Source: Thermoleophilia bacterium (GTDB lineage Bacteria > Actinomycetota > Thermoleophilia > Gaiellales > JAICJC01). From it: a DNA stretch of 43,129 nucleotides. Location of the stretch: positions 1 through 43,129 of the forward strand of contig JAICJC010000013.1 of the NCBI GenBank assembly GCA_025928655.1, given 5' to 3'. Within the stretch, counting starts at the first letter, position 1. Each line of letters starts with the position of its first letter. The position numbers and the translations under genes are program-made. The notes beneath the pieces are model-generated. The model was not told where the DNA came from. It ran no database searches and was given only the letters and a program-made list of their open reading frames with translations. Positions 1-10,197 of the stretch are shown here, one piece after another.

Positions 1-2661
<2,661 letters not shown>

Positions 2662-2669
<8 letters not shown>

Positions 2670-2692
2670 CACATTCGCTGGATGTCAATTGG
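2662..2692. terminator. Perfect 10-bp inverted repeat between convergent genes
   Basis: CCAATTGACA (2662-2671) and TGTCAATTGG (2683-2692) are exact reverse complements with an 11-base spacer. The arms are AT-rich compared with the surroundings and the left arm contains the stop codon of the acetyltransferase. Its place between convergent genes suggests a bidirectional terminator, but there is no clear T-tract; an operator or a mobile-element end is possible. Confidence 0.45.
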
Positions 2693-2709
2693 CGCGTTGG
2701 CAGGCACGG

Positions 2710-2928
2710 CTAGTCGCCGGTCGGGGCCACGCCGCCCGGCTCCACCATGAGGATCACCGTGCGCACGGGCGCGCTCGTCCTGTGCGCGACGCCGCGCGGC
2801 ACCGTGAGCCCCTGGTGCGGGCGCAGGCGCACGGTGTCGCGGCCCTCGATCTCGATCACGAGCTCGCCCTCGAGGACGAGGAAGAACTCGTCCTCGGCGT
2901 CGTGGCTGTGCCATGTCGTAGCCGTCGG
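2710..2928 (-). pseudogene. Cupin-domain fragment lacking a start codon
   Basis: This open frame of 72 codons ending in TAG at 2710-2712 encodes a clear cupin: TTWHSHDAEDEFFLVLEGEL, then IEGRDTVRLRPHQGLTVPRG and VAHRTSAPVRTVILMVEPGG. The metal-binding motif 1 (WHSHD...E) and motif 2 (PxG...H) are present. Usual relatives carry about 40 further N-terminal residues and a longer C-terminus after TGD. The frame begins immediately after the TGA (2929-2931) that ends the PPDK regulatory gene and is in the same frame; no ATG, GTG or TTG precedes the metal motif (the first in-frame GTG is near codon 24). It is therefore either a truncated relic or made only by TGA readthrough as a C-terminal extension of the regulator. 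Confidence 0.75.
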
Positions 2929-3771
2929 TCACACGGCGCTCCCGCGCGCACCCTCGAGGGCGGCGCGGCGGCGGTCGTCGACGAGCTCGGCGACGCGGGC
3001 CGCGGTCTCCTCGATGGCGAGGCCGGTCACGTCGATGACCGGGCACCCGAGCCGCTTGTGCAGCGCCCGGGTGAACTCGAGCTCCTCGTAGATCTCCGCC
3101 AGATCGGCGTAGCGGGCCCCGGCGCCGGCCAGCGCGCGCACGCGCCGGCGGCGGATGCCGGCCAGCTGTTCCGCGTCGATGGTGAGGCCGACGAGCTTCC
3201 ACGGCTCGACCGTGAACAGCACGGGCGGCGGGTCGACGCCGCGGACGATCGGCACGTTCGCGGCCATGTAGCCCAGGTAGCCGAGGTGCATCGAGGTCGG
3301 CGTCTTGGACGTGCGCGAGACGCCGATCAGCACGATGTCGGCCTGGTGCAGGTCGTCGGCGCCGCGCCCGTCGTCGTGCTTCACGGCGAACTCGATCGCG
3401 GCGATGCGGCGGAAGTACTGCGCGTCGAGTGGCGCGCTGCGGCCCGGGACGAGCGACGCCTCCCGGCCGGACGCGGTCGTGATCGCGTTCAGCGCCGGCC
3501 CGAGCACGTCGTGGACGACGAGCCGCCCCGCATGGGCGATCTCGACCATCGCCTCGCGCAGCGACGGGTCGACCAGCGTGTAGAACACGGCCGCCCGCCG
3601 GTTGGTCGCCGATTCGAGCGCGCGCGCGAGCTGCTCCCGGGTCTGCACCCGCGCATGCCGGATCATCTCCACCTCGGTGTCGACGAACTGGCTCTGGGCC
3701 GCCCTTCCGACCCGCGCGGCCGTGTCCCCGGTGGAGTCGGACACGATGTGGATCTCGAGCCGGTCGGACAC
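2929..3771 (-). CDS. ppsR: PPDK/PEP-synthase regulatory kinase-phosphorylase (PDRP, DUF299)
   Basis: A 280-residue bifunctional regulator that in characterised relatives inactivates PPDK or PEP synthase by ADP-dependent phosphorylation of the Thr next to the catalytic His, and reactivates it by Pi-dependent dephosphorylation. The N-terminus LEIHIVSDSTGDTA and the P-loop-like GVSRTSKTPTSMHLGYLGYM (about residues 150-169) are family hallmarks; FTVEPWKLVGLTIDAEQL and the C-terminal CPVIDVTG also match. Length is normal for the family. With ppdK only 1 kb away and its Thr conserved, PPDK is the likely target. It is divergent from the Rid gene (65-base gap). Its TGA stop is followed in the same frame by the cupin fragment. 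Confidence 0.95.
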   Translation of the reverse strand: MSDRLEIHIVSDSTGDTAARVGRAAQSQFVDTEVEMIRHARVQTREQLARALESATNRRAAVFYTLVDPSLREAMVEIAHAGRLVVHDVLGPALNAITTASGREASLVPGRSAPLDAQYFRRIAAIEFAVKHDDGRGADDLHQADIVLIGVSRTSKTPTSMHLGYLGYMAANVPIVRGVDPPPVLFTVEPWKLVGLTIDAEQLAGIRRRRVRALAGAGARYADLAEIYEELEFTRALHKRLGCPVIDVTGLAIEETAARVAELVDDRRRAALEGARGSAV

Positions 3772-3836
3772 GTCGGCAGATCCTATCCCGGAATTTCCGT
3801 CCGGGGCGGCCGCCGCGCCCCTGAGATACTGCGGCG

Positions 3837-4247
3837 ATGGATCCGGACCGCACGATCACGCTCGTGCGCGTGCCCGAGCTGGCCGGCGCCGCGCCCTACG
3901 CCTACGCCGCCCTGCCGCCCGCCGGGGCGCGCCTCCTCTTCACCGCGGGCGCCTGCCCGCTCGACGACGCCGGCGCGACGGTGGCCCCGGGCGACGTCGC
4001 CGCCCAGGCGGAACAGGCGATGGCGAACCTGCGCGCGGCGCTGCGGGCGGCCGGGGCCGACCTCGGAGACGTGCTGAAGACGACCGTCTACGTCGCGACG
4101 GCCCGGCGGGACGACCTCGTCGCGGCGTGGGACGTGGTGCGGCGCCACTTCGGCGACCACGACCAGCCCGGCACGCTGCTCGGCGTCAGCGTCCTCGGCT
4201 ACCCCGGCCAGCTGGTCGAGGTCGAGGCCGTGGCCGCCCTGCGCTGA
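3837..4247 (+). CDS. Rid family (YjgF/YER057c/UK114) protein
   Basis: A 136-residue protein with the Rid fold: LLFTAGACPLDDAGATVAPG, QAEQAMANLRAALRAAG, DVLKTTVYVAT and C-terminal QLVEVEAVAAL. RidA proteins form trimers and hydrolyse reactive enamine/imine intermediates. The catalytic arginine of true RidA (PARS... segment before the final strand) appears to be absent here: the aligned segment reads PGTLLGV, so this is probably a Rid4-Rid7-like member with no proven imine deaminase activity. It stands alone on the plus strand, convergent with glyS at an 8-base distance. The ATG at 3837 gives a family-typical length. Confidence 0.88.
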   Translation: MDPDRTITLVRVPELAGAAPYAYAALPPAGARLLFTAGACPLDDAGATVAPGDVAAQAEQAMANLRAALRAAGADLGDVLKTTVYVATARRDDLVAAWDVVRRHFGDHDQPGTLLGVSVLGYPGQLVEVEAVAALR

Positions 4248-4255
4248 GCCGCGGG

Positions 4256-6166
4256 CTATCCCGGCAGCTGCCCGAAGTCCGCCAGCGCGCGCAGAGCCGC
4301 CGCGACGTTCGCGACCAGCCGCAGCCGGTTCGCCCGCACCGCCTCGTCCGGGGCCATCACGAGGACGTCGTCGAAGAAGCGGTTGACGGCCGGGACGAGC
4401 GCCGCCGCCGCATCCAGCGTCGCCGGCGGCTCCCGGACGGCGGCGGCCAGGTCGCGCTCGGCGTCGTCCCCGAGCAGCGACTCGTCGACCGGCCCCGGGG
4501 CGGCCTCGCCGGCGATGCGGACGCAGCGGTTGTAGGCGTCGCGCACGCCGTCGCGCGCCGGCCCGGCGAACGCGTGCAGTGCCCGGGCCCGGGCCGCCAC
4601 CTCGATCGGCTCGACGGCGCCCGAGCCGCGCGCGGCGCGCAGCTCCTCCACCGTCACGCCCTCCTCGAGCAGGATCGGCTCGAGGCGGTCGAGCAGGAAC
4701 CCGGCGGCCCCGTCGCCGACCAGCCCCGCCGGGTCGATCCGGTAGCCGCGGTCGAGCGCGATCGCGACGATCCCGGCCGCGGCGCGGCGCAGGCCGTAGG
4801 GATCGCGGCTGCCGGTGGGCTCGAGGCCGCGCGAGAACGCGACCGCGACGGTGTCGGCCTTGTCGGCCAGGGCGAGCACGGCGCCGGCGGCCGACGCGGG
4901 CAGCGTCCCCCCGGCCTCGCTGGGCCTGTGATGCTCCTCGATCGCGGCGCACACCGCCTCGTCTTCGCCGGCCGCGCGGGCGTACACCGACCCGGCGTAC
5001 CCCTCCAGGTCGGCGAACTCGCTCACGAGGCCGGACACCAGGTCGGCCTTGCACAGGGCCGCCGCCCGGGCGGCCGCCGCGGCGACATCCTCCCCGAGCG
5101 CGTTCCGCTCACAGAGGCGGCCGACGAGCGGCCCCAGCCGCCCAACCTTGTCCGCCAGCGACCCGGCGCCGCCGAGGAAGCTGACCCGGCCGAGCTCCGC
5201 CGCCATCGCGCCGATCCCCCGCTCCAGGTCGCGCCGGTACGCGAACCGGGCGTCGTCGAGCCGGCCGACGAGCACCTCCTCGTTCCCGGCCCGGACGACG
5301 TCGGGGTCGCCGCCGTTGGCGACGAACAGGAACCGCGGCTCGAGCGCGGCGCCCTCGCGGCGGACGGGGAAGTAGCGCTGGTGGGACTGCATGGCCGTCA
5401 CGACGACCCGCTCCGGGAGCTCGAGGTAGCCGGCGTCGAACCGGCCTTCGAGCACGACCGGCCACTCGACCAGGTAGGTGACCTCGTCCAGCTTCCCGCC
5501 CGGGTCGGCCCACGGCCCCGCCGCGTCCAGGCCCGCGACGATCGTGGCCCGGCGCTCGGGCGCGGCGGCCATCACGCGCAGCTCCCGGACGTCGCCGAGG
5601 TAGCTCGCGGCCGTCCCCACCGGGCCGTGCCCGCCCTCGTACCGGTGCCCGAACGTCGTGCCGCCGCTCGCGACCCCGGCCAGCCGCACGGGCACGACCG
5701 CGTCGTCGAGCTTCACGACCAGCCAGCGGATCGGGCGGGAGAAGCGGCCGCCCTCCCAGCGCATCGACTTCGAGAACTGGAGCCCCTCGATCAGGGGGCG
5801 GACGACGTCGGGGACGAGATCAGCGACGGGCGTCGGCGCCCCCTCGGAGATCGCCCACACGAAGCCGTCGCGGTGCTCCAGGGCGGCCGGGTCGAGCCCG
5901 TGCTTGCGCGCGAACCCGGACAGCGCCTGCTCCGGCGCGTCCGCGCGCGGGCCGCGGACCTCCGAGCGCTCCGCGGCCCGCTCCGCCGGGAGTCCGAGCG
6001 CGACCGCCGCCAGGCGCCGCGGCGCGACGTGGACGCGGCGCTCGCCCGACGCGATGCCCGCCTTTGCGAGCGCGTCCTCGAGCAGGCCCGGCAGCTGCGC
6101 CTCGGCCTGCCGGCACGCGGCCGCCGGCAGCTCCTCGCAGCCGATCTCGACCAGGAGGTCAGGCAA
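4256..6166 (-). CDS. glyS: Glycyl-tRNA synthetase beta subunit
   Basis: The beta subunit of the alpha2beta2 glycyl-tRNA synthetase, which provides tRNA recognition. It is 636 residues, somewhat shorter than the 680-690 of E. coli and Bacillus. The N-terminus PDLLVEIGCEELPAA is diagnostic; FSKSMRWEGGRFSRPIRWLV, MQSHQRYFPVRREG and the HD-like region DLVSGLVSEFADLEGYAG follow, and the C-terminal anticodon-binding part has FFDDVLVMAPDEAVRANRLR. The start ATG at 6166 overlaps the end of glyQ by 8 bases, so the subunits are translationally coupled. Gene order recO-glyQ-glyS with a PPDK regulator nearby recalls Bacillus. Confidence 0.97.
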   Translation of the reverse strand: MPDLLVEIGCEELPAAACRQAEAQLPGLLEDALAKAGIASGERRVHVAPRRLAAVALGLPAERAAERSEVRGPRADAPEQALSGFARKHGLDPAALEHRDGFVWAISEGAPTPVADLVPDVVRPLIEGLQFSKSMRWEGGRFSRPIRWLVVKLDDAVVPVRLAGVASGGTTFGHRYEGGHGPVGTAASYLGDVRELRVMAAAPERRATIVAGLDAAGPWADPGGKLDEVTYLVEWPVVLEGRFDAGYLELPERVVVTAMQSHQRYFPVRREGAALEPRFLFVANGGDPDVVRAGNEEVLVGRLDDARFAYRRDLERGIGAMAAELGRVSFLGGAGSLADKVGRLGPLVGRLCERNALGEDVAAAAARAAALCKADLVSGLVSEFADLEGYAGSVYARAAGEDEAVCAAIEEHHRPSEAGGTLPASAAGAVLALADKADTVAVAFSRGLEPTGSRDPYGLRRAAAGIVAIALDRGYRIDPAGLVGDGAAGFLLDRLEPILLEEGVTVEELRAARGSGAVEPIEVAARARALHAFAGPARDGVRDAYNRCVRIAGEAAPGPVDESLLGDDAERDLAAAVREPPATLDAAAALVPAVNRFFDDVLVMAPDEAVRANRLRLVANVAAALRALADFGQLPG

Positions 6167-7022
6167 GGATCTCGGGCTCCTCGACCTCGAGGTAGGCGCG
6201 CGCGACCGCCTGCGCCAGCCGCCGCATGCGCAGGATGTAGTCGGCCCGGTCGGTCACGGCGACGGCGCGGCGGGCGTCGAGCAGGTTGAACGAGTGCGAG
6301 CACTTGAGGACGCAGTCGTAGGCCGGCAGAGGCAGGCCCGCGTCGATGCAGCGGCGGGCCTCGGCCTCGAAGTCGTCGAAGTGGCGGGCGTACACCTCGA
6401 CGTCGGCGAGCTCGTAGTTGTAGGCCGACATCTGGCGCTCGTTCTGGAGCAGCACGTCGCTCCAGCGCACGTCCTGCGACCACTGCATGTCGTGCGCGCG
6501 GCGGACGCCCTGCAGGTACATCCCCAGCCGCTCGGTGCCGTAGGCGAGCTCGACCGAGATCGGGTCGAGATCGAAGCCGCCCGCCTGCTGGAAGTACGTG
6601 AACTGGGTGATCTCCATCCCGTCCATCCACACCTCCCACCCCAGCCCGGACGCGCCCAGGGAGGGGTTCTCCCAGTTGTCCTCGACGAAGCGGACGTCGT
6701 GGCGGGGGACGTCGATCCCGATGGCCTGGAGCGAGGCCAGGTAGAGGTCCTGGATGTCGGCCGGGGCCGGCTTCAGGATCACCTGGTACTGGTAGAACTG
6801 CTGGAACCGGAACGGGTTCTCGCCGTAGCGGCCGTCGTCGGGCCGGATCGACGGTTCGACATAGCCCGTGCGCCACGACCGCGAGCCGAGGACGCGCAGG
6901 AACGTGGCCGGGTTCGAGGTGCCCGCGCCGACCTCGGTGTGGTACGGCTGCATGATGGTGCACCCCTGCGCCTCCCAGTACTCCTGGAGCGCCGCGAGCA
7001 TGCCCTGGAAGGTGTGCGCCAT
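6159..7022 (-). CDS. glyQ: Glycyl-tRNA synthetase alpha subunit
   Basis: A 287-residue class II synthetase catalytic subunit that forms glycyl-adenylate. It starts with TFQGMLAALQEYWEAQGCTI and has the family-specific QPYHTEVGAGTSNPATFLRV, RWSDVLLQNERQMSAYNYEL (class II core) and CSHSFNLLDARRAVAVTDRA segments. The length matches the family. glyS follows with an 8-base overlap and recO precedes it by 43 bases. Many actinobacteria instead use the single-chain GlyRS, so the two-subunit form is a useful taxonomic hint toward deeper lineages such as Thermoleophilia. Confidence 0.98.
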   Translation of the reverse strand: MAHTFQGMLAALQEYWEAQGCTIMQPYHTEVGAGTSNPATFLRVLGSRSWRTGYVEPSIRPDDGRYGENPFRFQQFYQYQVILKPAPADIQDLYLASLQAIGIDVPRHDVRFVEDNWENPSLGASGLGWEVWMDGMEITQFTYFQQAGGFDLDPISVELAYGTERLGMYLQGVRRAHDMQWSQDVRWSDVLLQNERQMSAYNYELADVEVYARHFDDFEAEARRCIDAGLPLPAYDCVLKCSHSFNLLDARRAVAVTDRADYILRMRRLAQAVARAYLEVEEPEILA

Positions 7023-7065
7023 CGCGGCCGCAAGCTATCAGGCGAGGGCGGCCCGCCGGTCCCGA

Positions 7066-7800
7066 TCAGGCCTGCAGCGTGCGCATGCGAAAGCCGCCGT
7101 GGTGGGCGTAGGTGGCCTCCACCACCCGCACCGCGTCGGCGGCCACGGCGGCCGGGAGCGCACCGGCCGTGAGCGGCCGCTCGATCAGGGCCTCGATGGT
7201 CTCCAGGCTGCCCGGGCCCAGCCGGAACCACTCGGGCCCCCCGGAGCAGGGCTCGCACACCGCGCCGCCGGCCGCGGCCGAGTAGCCGACGAGCGGCCCG
7301 TCGCGCCCGCACGAGGCGCACGAGTTCAGGTGCGGCAGGTAGCCGGCGAGCAGCAGGAGCTTCAGCTGGAAGCCGACCGCGAGCGCGTCCGCGGCGGGGT
7401 TGCCGCCCTCGGGCAGCGGCCCGTCGAGGATCTCCAGGAAGCGCACGAGGCCGTCGAAGACGCGCGGCTGCGGCTCGGGCTCGGGATGCAGCTTCAGCAC
7501 CGCCTCGGCGCCGATCAGCGCCACGCCGAGCGCGTGCGGCCGCTCCCGGGCGGCCGCGTGCGCCGAGATGATGTCCGCGCCCGAGACGGTGTGCAGCTCG
7601 CCGCGGCCCTCGTGCAGCATGAGCGCGGCCCGGGTGAGCGGCTCGAGCCGGCCGCCGAAGCGCGACGTCGTCTTGCGCACCCCCTTCGCGATCGCGTTCA
7701 CGCGCCCGCGCTCGGCGGTGTAGAGGTGCAGCACGCGGTCGGCCTCGGCGAACCGCATCGAGCGCAGGACGATCGCATCCGCGCGGTACGTGCGTCCCAT
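7066..7800 (-). CDS. recO: DNA repair protein RecO
   Basis: A 244-residue recombination mediator that helps RecR load RecA onto SSB-coated DNA. The N-terminal OB fold begins TYRADAIVLRSMRFAEADRV with YTAERGRVNAIAKGVRKTTS; the C-terminal part has a zinc-finger-like CASCGRDGPLVGYSAAAGG followed by CEPC. The start is ATG at 7798-7800; the open frame continues upstream but only through palindromic repeats at 7834-7919, which are clearly not RecO sequence. It is probably in the same transcription direction as ybaK/mutM upstream and glyQS downstream. Confidence 0.94.
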   Translation of the reverse strand: MGRTYRADAIVLRSMRFAEADRVLHLYTAERGRVNAIAKGVRKTTSRFGGRLEPLTRAALMLHEGRGELHTVSGADIISAHAAARERPHALGVALIGAEAVLKLHPEPEPQPRVFDGLVRFLEILDGPLPEGGNPAADALAVGFQLKLLLLAGYLPHLNSCASCGRDGPLVGYSAAAGGAVCEPCSGGPEWFRLGPGSLETIEALIERPLTAGALPAAVAADAVRVVEATYAHHGGFRMRTLQA

Positions 7801-7833
7801 GCGGCCAGTGTATGAGCGGGGGCGGCGGGATGC

Positions 7834-7870
7834 GGGTGAATATCCGGTGCCTGGCACCGGATATTCACCC
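7834..7870. repeat. 37-bp perfect palindrome, core GGTGCC-T-GGCACC
   Basis: Arms 7834-7851 and 7853-7870 are exact reverse complements (18 + 1 + 18), centred on T7852. The arm reads GGGTGAATATCCGGTGCC. It is the first of three adjacent palindromes between ybaK and recO and shares its inner core design with a diverged copy at 23560-23593. Confidence 0.93.
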
Positions 7871-7880
7871 CCCGGCAGAT

Positions 7881-7919
7881 GGACCCGCCAAACGGGGTCT
7901 GACCCCGTTTGGCGGGTCC
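7881..7919. repeat. 39-bp perfect palindrome, core GGGGTC-T-GACCCC
   Basis: Arms 7881-7899 (GGACCCGCCAAACGGGGTC) and 7901-7919 are exact reverse complements centred on T7900. The same ACCCGCC...GGCGGGT outer arms recur at 12626-12660 and 14711-14745. Confidence 0.93.
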
Positions 7920-7950
7920 GCACCAGAAGGGGTCTGACCCCGTTTGGTGC
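7920..7950. repeat. 31-bp imperfect palindrome, core GGGGTC-T-GACCCC, outer arms GCACC
   Basis: The arms 7920-7934 and 7936-7950 are centred on T7935 and pair except in the short spacer between core and outer arm (AGAA against GTTT). The outer arm GCACCA/TGGTGC recurs at 28062-28094, so at least two arm types exist with one core. It abuts the preceding palindrome directly and ends 13 bases before the ybaK stop. Confidence 0.88.
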
Positions 7951-7962
7951 GCGTGGCGCCGG

Positions 7963-8427
7963 TTATGCGGGTTCGGCCACGTCGCGCACCTCGGCGTCCG
8001 GGAGCGCGGCGATCAGGCCGGCCGTCGGCACCTCGAAGACCGCGTTCGGCGTCCCGGCGGCGCACCAGACCGTCTCGAACCGCTGCAGCGAGGCGTCCAC
8101 CAGCGTCCGCATCGGCGCCGGGTGCCCGAGCGGCGGGACGCCGCCGATGGCGAAGCCCGTCGCCTCGCGCACGACGTCCGGCCTGGCCCGCCGCAGGCCC
8201 AGGGCGGACGCGTCGACACGGCGGTCGCCCGCGCACAGCACGAGCACCGGGCCGGAGTCGTCCACGAACACGAGCGACTTCACGATCTGGCCCAGCTCGC
8301 AGCCGGCCGTCGCCGCCGCCTCCGCGGCCGTGCGGCTCGACTCCGCGTGCTCGACCACGGTGACGTCGAGGCCCGCCGCGGCGAGCCGCTCCGCTACCCG
8401 CTGGGCGGTCGGGTGCAGCGTGGACAT
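7963..8427 (-). CDS. YbaK/EbsC-family Cys-tRNA(Pro)-type deacylase
   Basis: A 154-residue protein of the YbaK/prolyl-tRNA-associated editing fold, which in characterised members hydrolyses mischarged aminoacyl-tRNA. Landmarks are VVEHAESSRTAAEAAATAG, ELGQIVKSLVFVDDSGPVLV with the conserved Lys (about residue 50), VREATGFAIGGVPPLGH (the GXXPP-type motif) and the C-terminal APMRTLVDASL. The ATG at 8427 lies inside the end of mutM (34-base overlap), which suggests coupling. Substrate specificity among YbaK, YeaK and ProX types cannot be decided from the sequence alone. Confidence 0.88.
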   Translation of the reverse strand: MSTLHPTAQRVAERLAAAGLDVTVVEHAESSRTAAEAAATAGCELGQIVKSLVFVDDSGPVLVLCAGDRRVDASALGLRRARPDVVREATGFAIGGVPPLGHPAPMRTLVDASLQRFETVWCAAGTPNAVFEVPTAGLIAALPDAEVRDVAEPA

Positions 8428-9233
8428 AGGTGGGTCCCCCTCCCTGCGACGCGGATCTTGCGGATCGGCGTCCCGCAGCGAGGACACGGCTCGCCGGTTC
8501 GGCCGTACACGGCGAAGCGCTCCTGCATCTCCCCGCGCTCGCCGTCGACGCCACGATAATCGCGGATGCTGGCGCCGCGCGAGTCGATCCCGCGCTCGAG
8601 CGCGGCGACCACGGCGGCGTGCAGCCGCCGGGCCTGGGCCGCCGAGAGATCCCCACCGGGGCGGAGCGGGTGGACGCGCGCGTCCCAGAGCGCCTCGTCG
8701 GCGTAGATGTTGCCGACACCGGCCACGATGCCCTGGTGCAGGAGGCACGCCTTGATCGGCGCCCGCCGCCCGCGCAGGTCGGCCCGGAAGCGTGCCGGCG
8801 TCCACTCCGGCGAGAGCGGCTCGGGGCCGGCCCGCAGCCGCAGGTACGCGTCCAGCTCCCCCGGCTCCAGGAGCCGCATCGTGCCGAAGCGACGCTGGTC
8901 GCTGTAGAGCAGCGCCGCCCCGTCGTCGAGCTCGAACACCGCCCGCACGTGCGTGAGCGGCGGGTCGGTCCCCCCCGGCGGGCGATGGTGGAACCACCCG
9001 GTCATGCGCAGGTGCGACACCAGCGTGCGCCCGGTCTCGAGGCCGAACAGCAGGTACTTGCCCCGCCTCCCGATCTCCGTGAAGCGCTCGCCGTCGAGCT
9101 CCATGCCCACCTCGCGCGGGTCGACCGGCGCCGTCAAGCGTCCGTCGCGGATGTCGGCGCGCACCACCGTCCGGCCCCGGATCCGCGGCACCAGGCCGCG
9201 GCGGACGGTCTCGACCTCGGGCAGCTCCGGCAC
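8394..9233 (-). CDS. mutM: Formamidopyrimidine-DNA glycosylase (Fpg/MutM)
   Basis: A 279-residue bifunctional DNA glycosylase/AP lyase for oxidised purines. The mature N-terminus PELPEVETVRRGLVPRIRG provides the Pro nucleophile and catalytic Glu; RRGKYLLFGL holds the conserved Lys; the helix-two-turn-helix GIVAGVGNIYADEALWDARV and the C-terminal zinc finger CPRCGTPIRKIRVAGRGTHL followed by CPRC are complete. The start is GTG at 9231-9233, which places Pro right after the initiator Met, as the mechanism needs. ybaK overlaps its 3' end. Confidence 0.97.
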   Translation of the reverse strand: MPELPEVETVRRGLVPRIRGRTVVRADIRDGRLTAPVDPREVGMELDGERFTEIGRRGKYLLFGLETGRTLVSHLRMTGWFHHRPPGGTDPPLTHVRAVFELDDGAALLYSDQRRFGTMRLLEPGELDAYLRLRAGPEPLSPEWTPARFRADLRGRRAPIKACLLHQGIVAGVGNIYADEALWDARVHPLRPGGDLSAAQARRLHAAVVAALERGIDSRGASIRDYRGVDGERGEMQERFAVYGRTGEPCPRCGTPIRKIRVAGRGTHLCPRCTRPPSG

Positions 9234-9339
9234 CGGACAAGCTTAGAGCGGCGGGGCGAACCGGTCCGCGGCCCGGCGCGAATACCCGATGGCGCCGGCA
9301 GCGTCACGAAGTCCATCCGGACAAGGGGGAGCACGCGAA

Positions 9340-10134
9340 ATGACCGAGACCACCGAACGAGCCCTCAACCGCGGATCGCTGATCCGCACGGCCGGCGCGG
9401 CCGGAGCGGGCCTCGCCCTGGGCAGCGGCCTCTTCGGGGCCACGCTCGCGCGCGCGTCGGGCGGCGTCACGAAGGCCGACGTCGACATCCTGATCGCCGC
9501 GGAGATCGCCGAGGCGCTGGCCGTGACGACGTACACGAACATCATCAACCGGGCGCCGTTCTTCAAGCACCTCCAGAAGGACGACCAGGGCTACCTGATG
9601 GCCGCGCGGGAGGAGGAGATGTCGCACTACGCCCTCGAGAAGTCCGTCACCGGCAAGCCGTCGCCGTTCACGAGGTTCTTCTATCCGCACGGCATGTTCC
9701 GGCACGCGCACACCACGCTCAACACGCTGGTCACGCTCGAGGACGCGTTCATCGCCGCCTACCTGGTCGGCGTGCGCAACTTCTCGAACGCCGACCTGCG
9801 CGTGACGGCGGCCCGGATCATGGGCATCGAGAGCGACCACCGCACGCTGGCGCGCGTCGTCGGCCCGGGGGTCGCCAGGCGCGACGGCGGCCCGATCGAG
9901 CACATCACGGGCGCGCAGGGCGTGGCCGAGTCGGTCGACCCGCCCAACAACAACGGCTACGAGCGGACGCTGAAGTGGACCACCATCGGCCAGGCGGTGA
10001 ACGCGCTCCTGCCGTTCGTCGACGAGTCCGCGGCGGCGAAGGCCGGCTTCAACACGAAGCGGGCGTTCCGGTTCCACCCCTTCACCCCGCACCTGCCCAA
10101 CCAGCTGGGCGCGTTTCACGGGTTCGGAGGTTAG
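9340..10134 (+). CDS. Secreted ferritin-like domain protein
   Basis: A 264-residue protein with an N-terminal export signal (basic residues then TAGAAGAGLALGSGLFGATL) ending in an ARA-S-type cleavage site near residue 40. The signal resembles a Tat leader but lacks a clear twin arginine (NRGSLIR). The mature part is helical and has ferritin-like Glu/His pairs: IAAEIAEALAV, AAREEEMSHYALEKS, TLEDAFIAAYL and MGIESDHRTLARVV. This is the pattern of ferritin_2-type proteins whose function is unknown in most bacteria. A good ribosome-binding site, AAGGGGGAG, precedes the ATG. It is divergent from mutM by 106 bases and convergent with the nucleoside phosphorylase. Confidence 0.85.
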   Translation: MTETTERALNRGSLIRTAGAAGAGLALGSGLFGATLARASGGVTKADVDILIAAEIAEALAVTTYTNIINRAPFFKHLQKDDQGYLMAAREEEMSHYALEKSVTGKPSPFTRFFYPHGMFRHAHTTLNTLVTLEDAFIAAYLVGVRNFSNADLRVTAARIMGIESDHRTLARVVGPGVARRDGGPIEHITGAQGVAESVDPPNNNGYERTLKWTTIGQAVNALLPFVDESAAAKAGFNTKRAFRFHPFTPHLPNQLGAFHGFGG

Positions 10135-10151
10135 GGCCGAAGAGGGCACGC

Positions 10152-10188
10152 GGGTGCGCGATGCGACCCCCTCCGGCGTCGCGCGCCC
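10152..10188. terminator. Possible GC-rich hairpin between convergent genes
   Basis: GGGTGCGCG (10152-10160) can pair with CGCGCGCCC (10180-10188) with one G-T wobble. It lies in the 63-base gap between the ferritin-like gene and the phosphorylase stop. No T-tract is seen, so termination is only an inference from position. Confidence 0.3.
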
Positions 10189-10197
10189 GCAGCTCTC

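Noticed and set aside
3602-6289. 895-codon plus-strand open frame opposite ppsR and glyS
   Set aside because: Low-complexity basic translation; the opposite strand carries complete PDRP and GlyS motifs, and the real Rid gene lies in another frame.
7801-7923. N-terminal extension of recO through the palindromes
   Set aside because: The extension is encoded wholly by repeats and has no RecO similarity; the ATG at 7800 begins exactly at the conserved N-terminus.
7834-7950. CRISPR array
   Set aside because: The units are palindromes of different length and sequence without regular spacers, and no cas gene is present.
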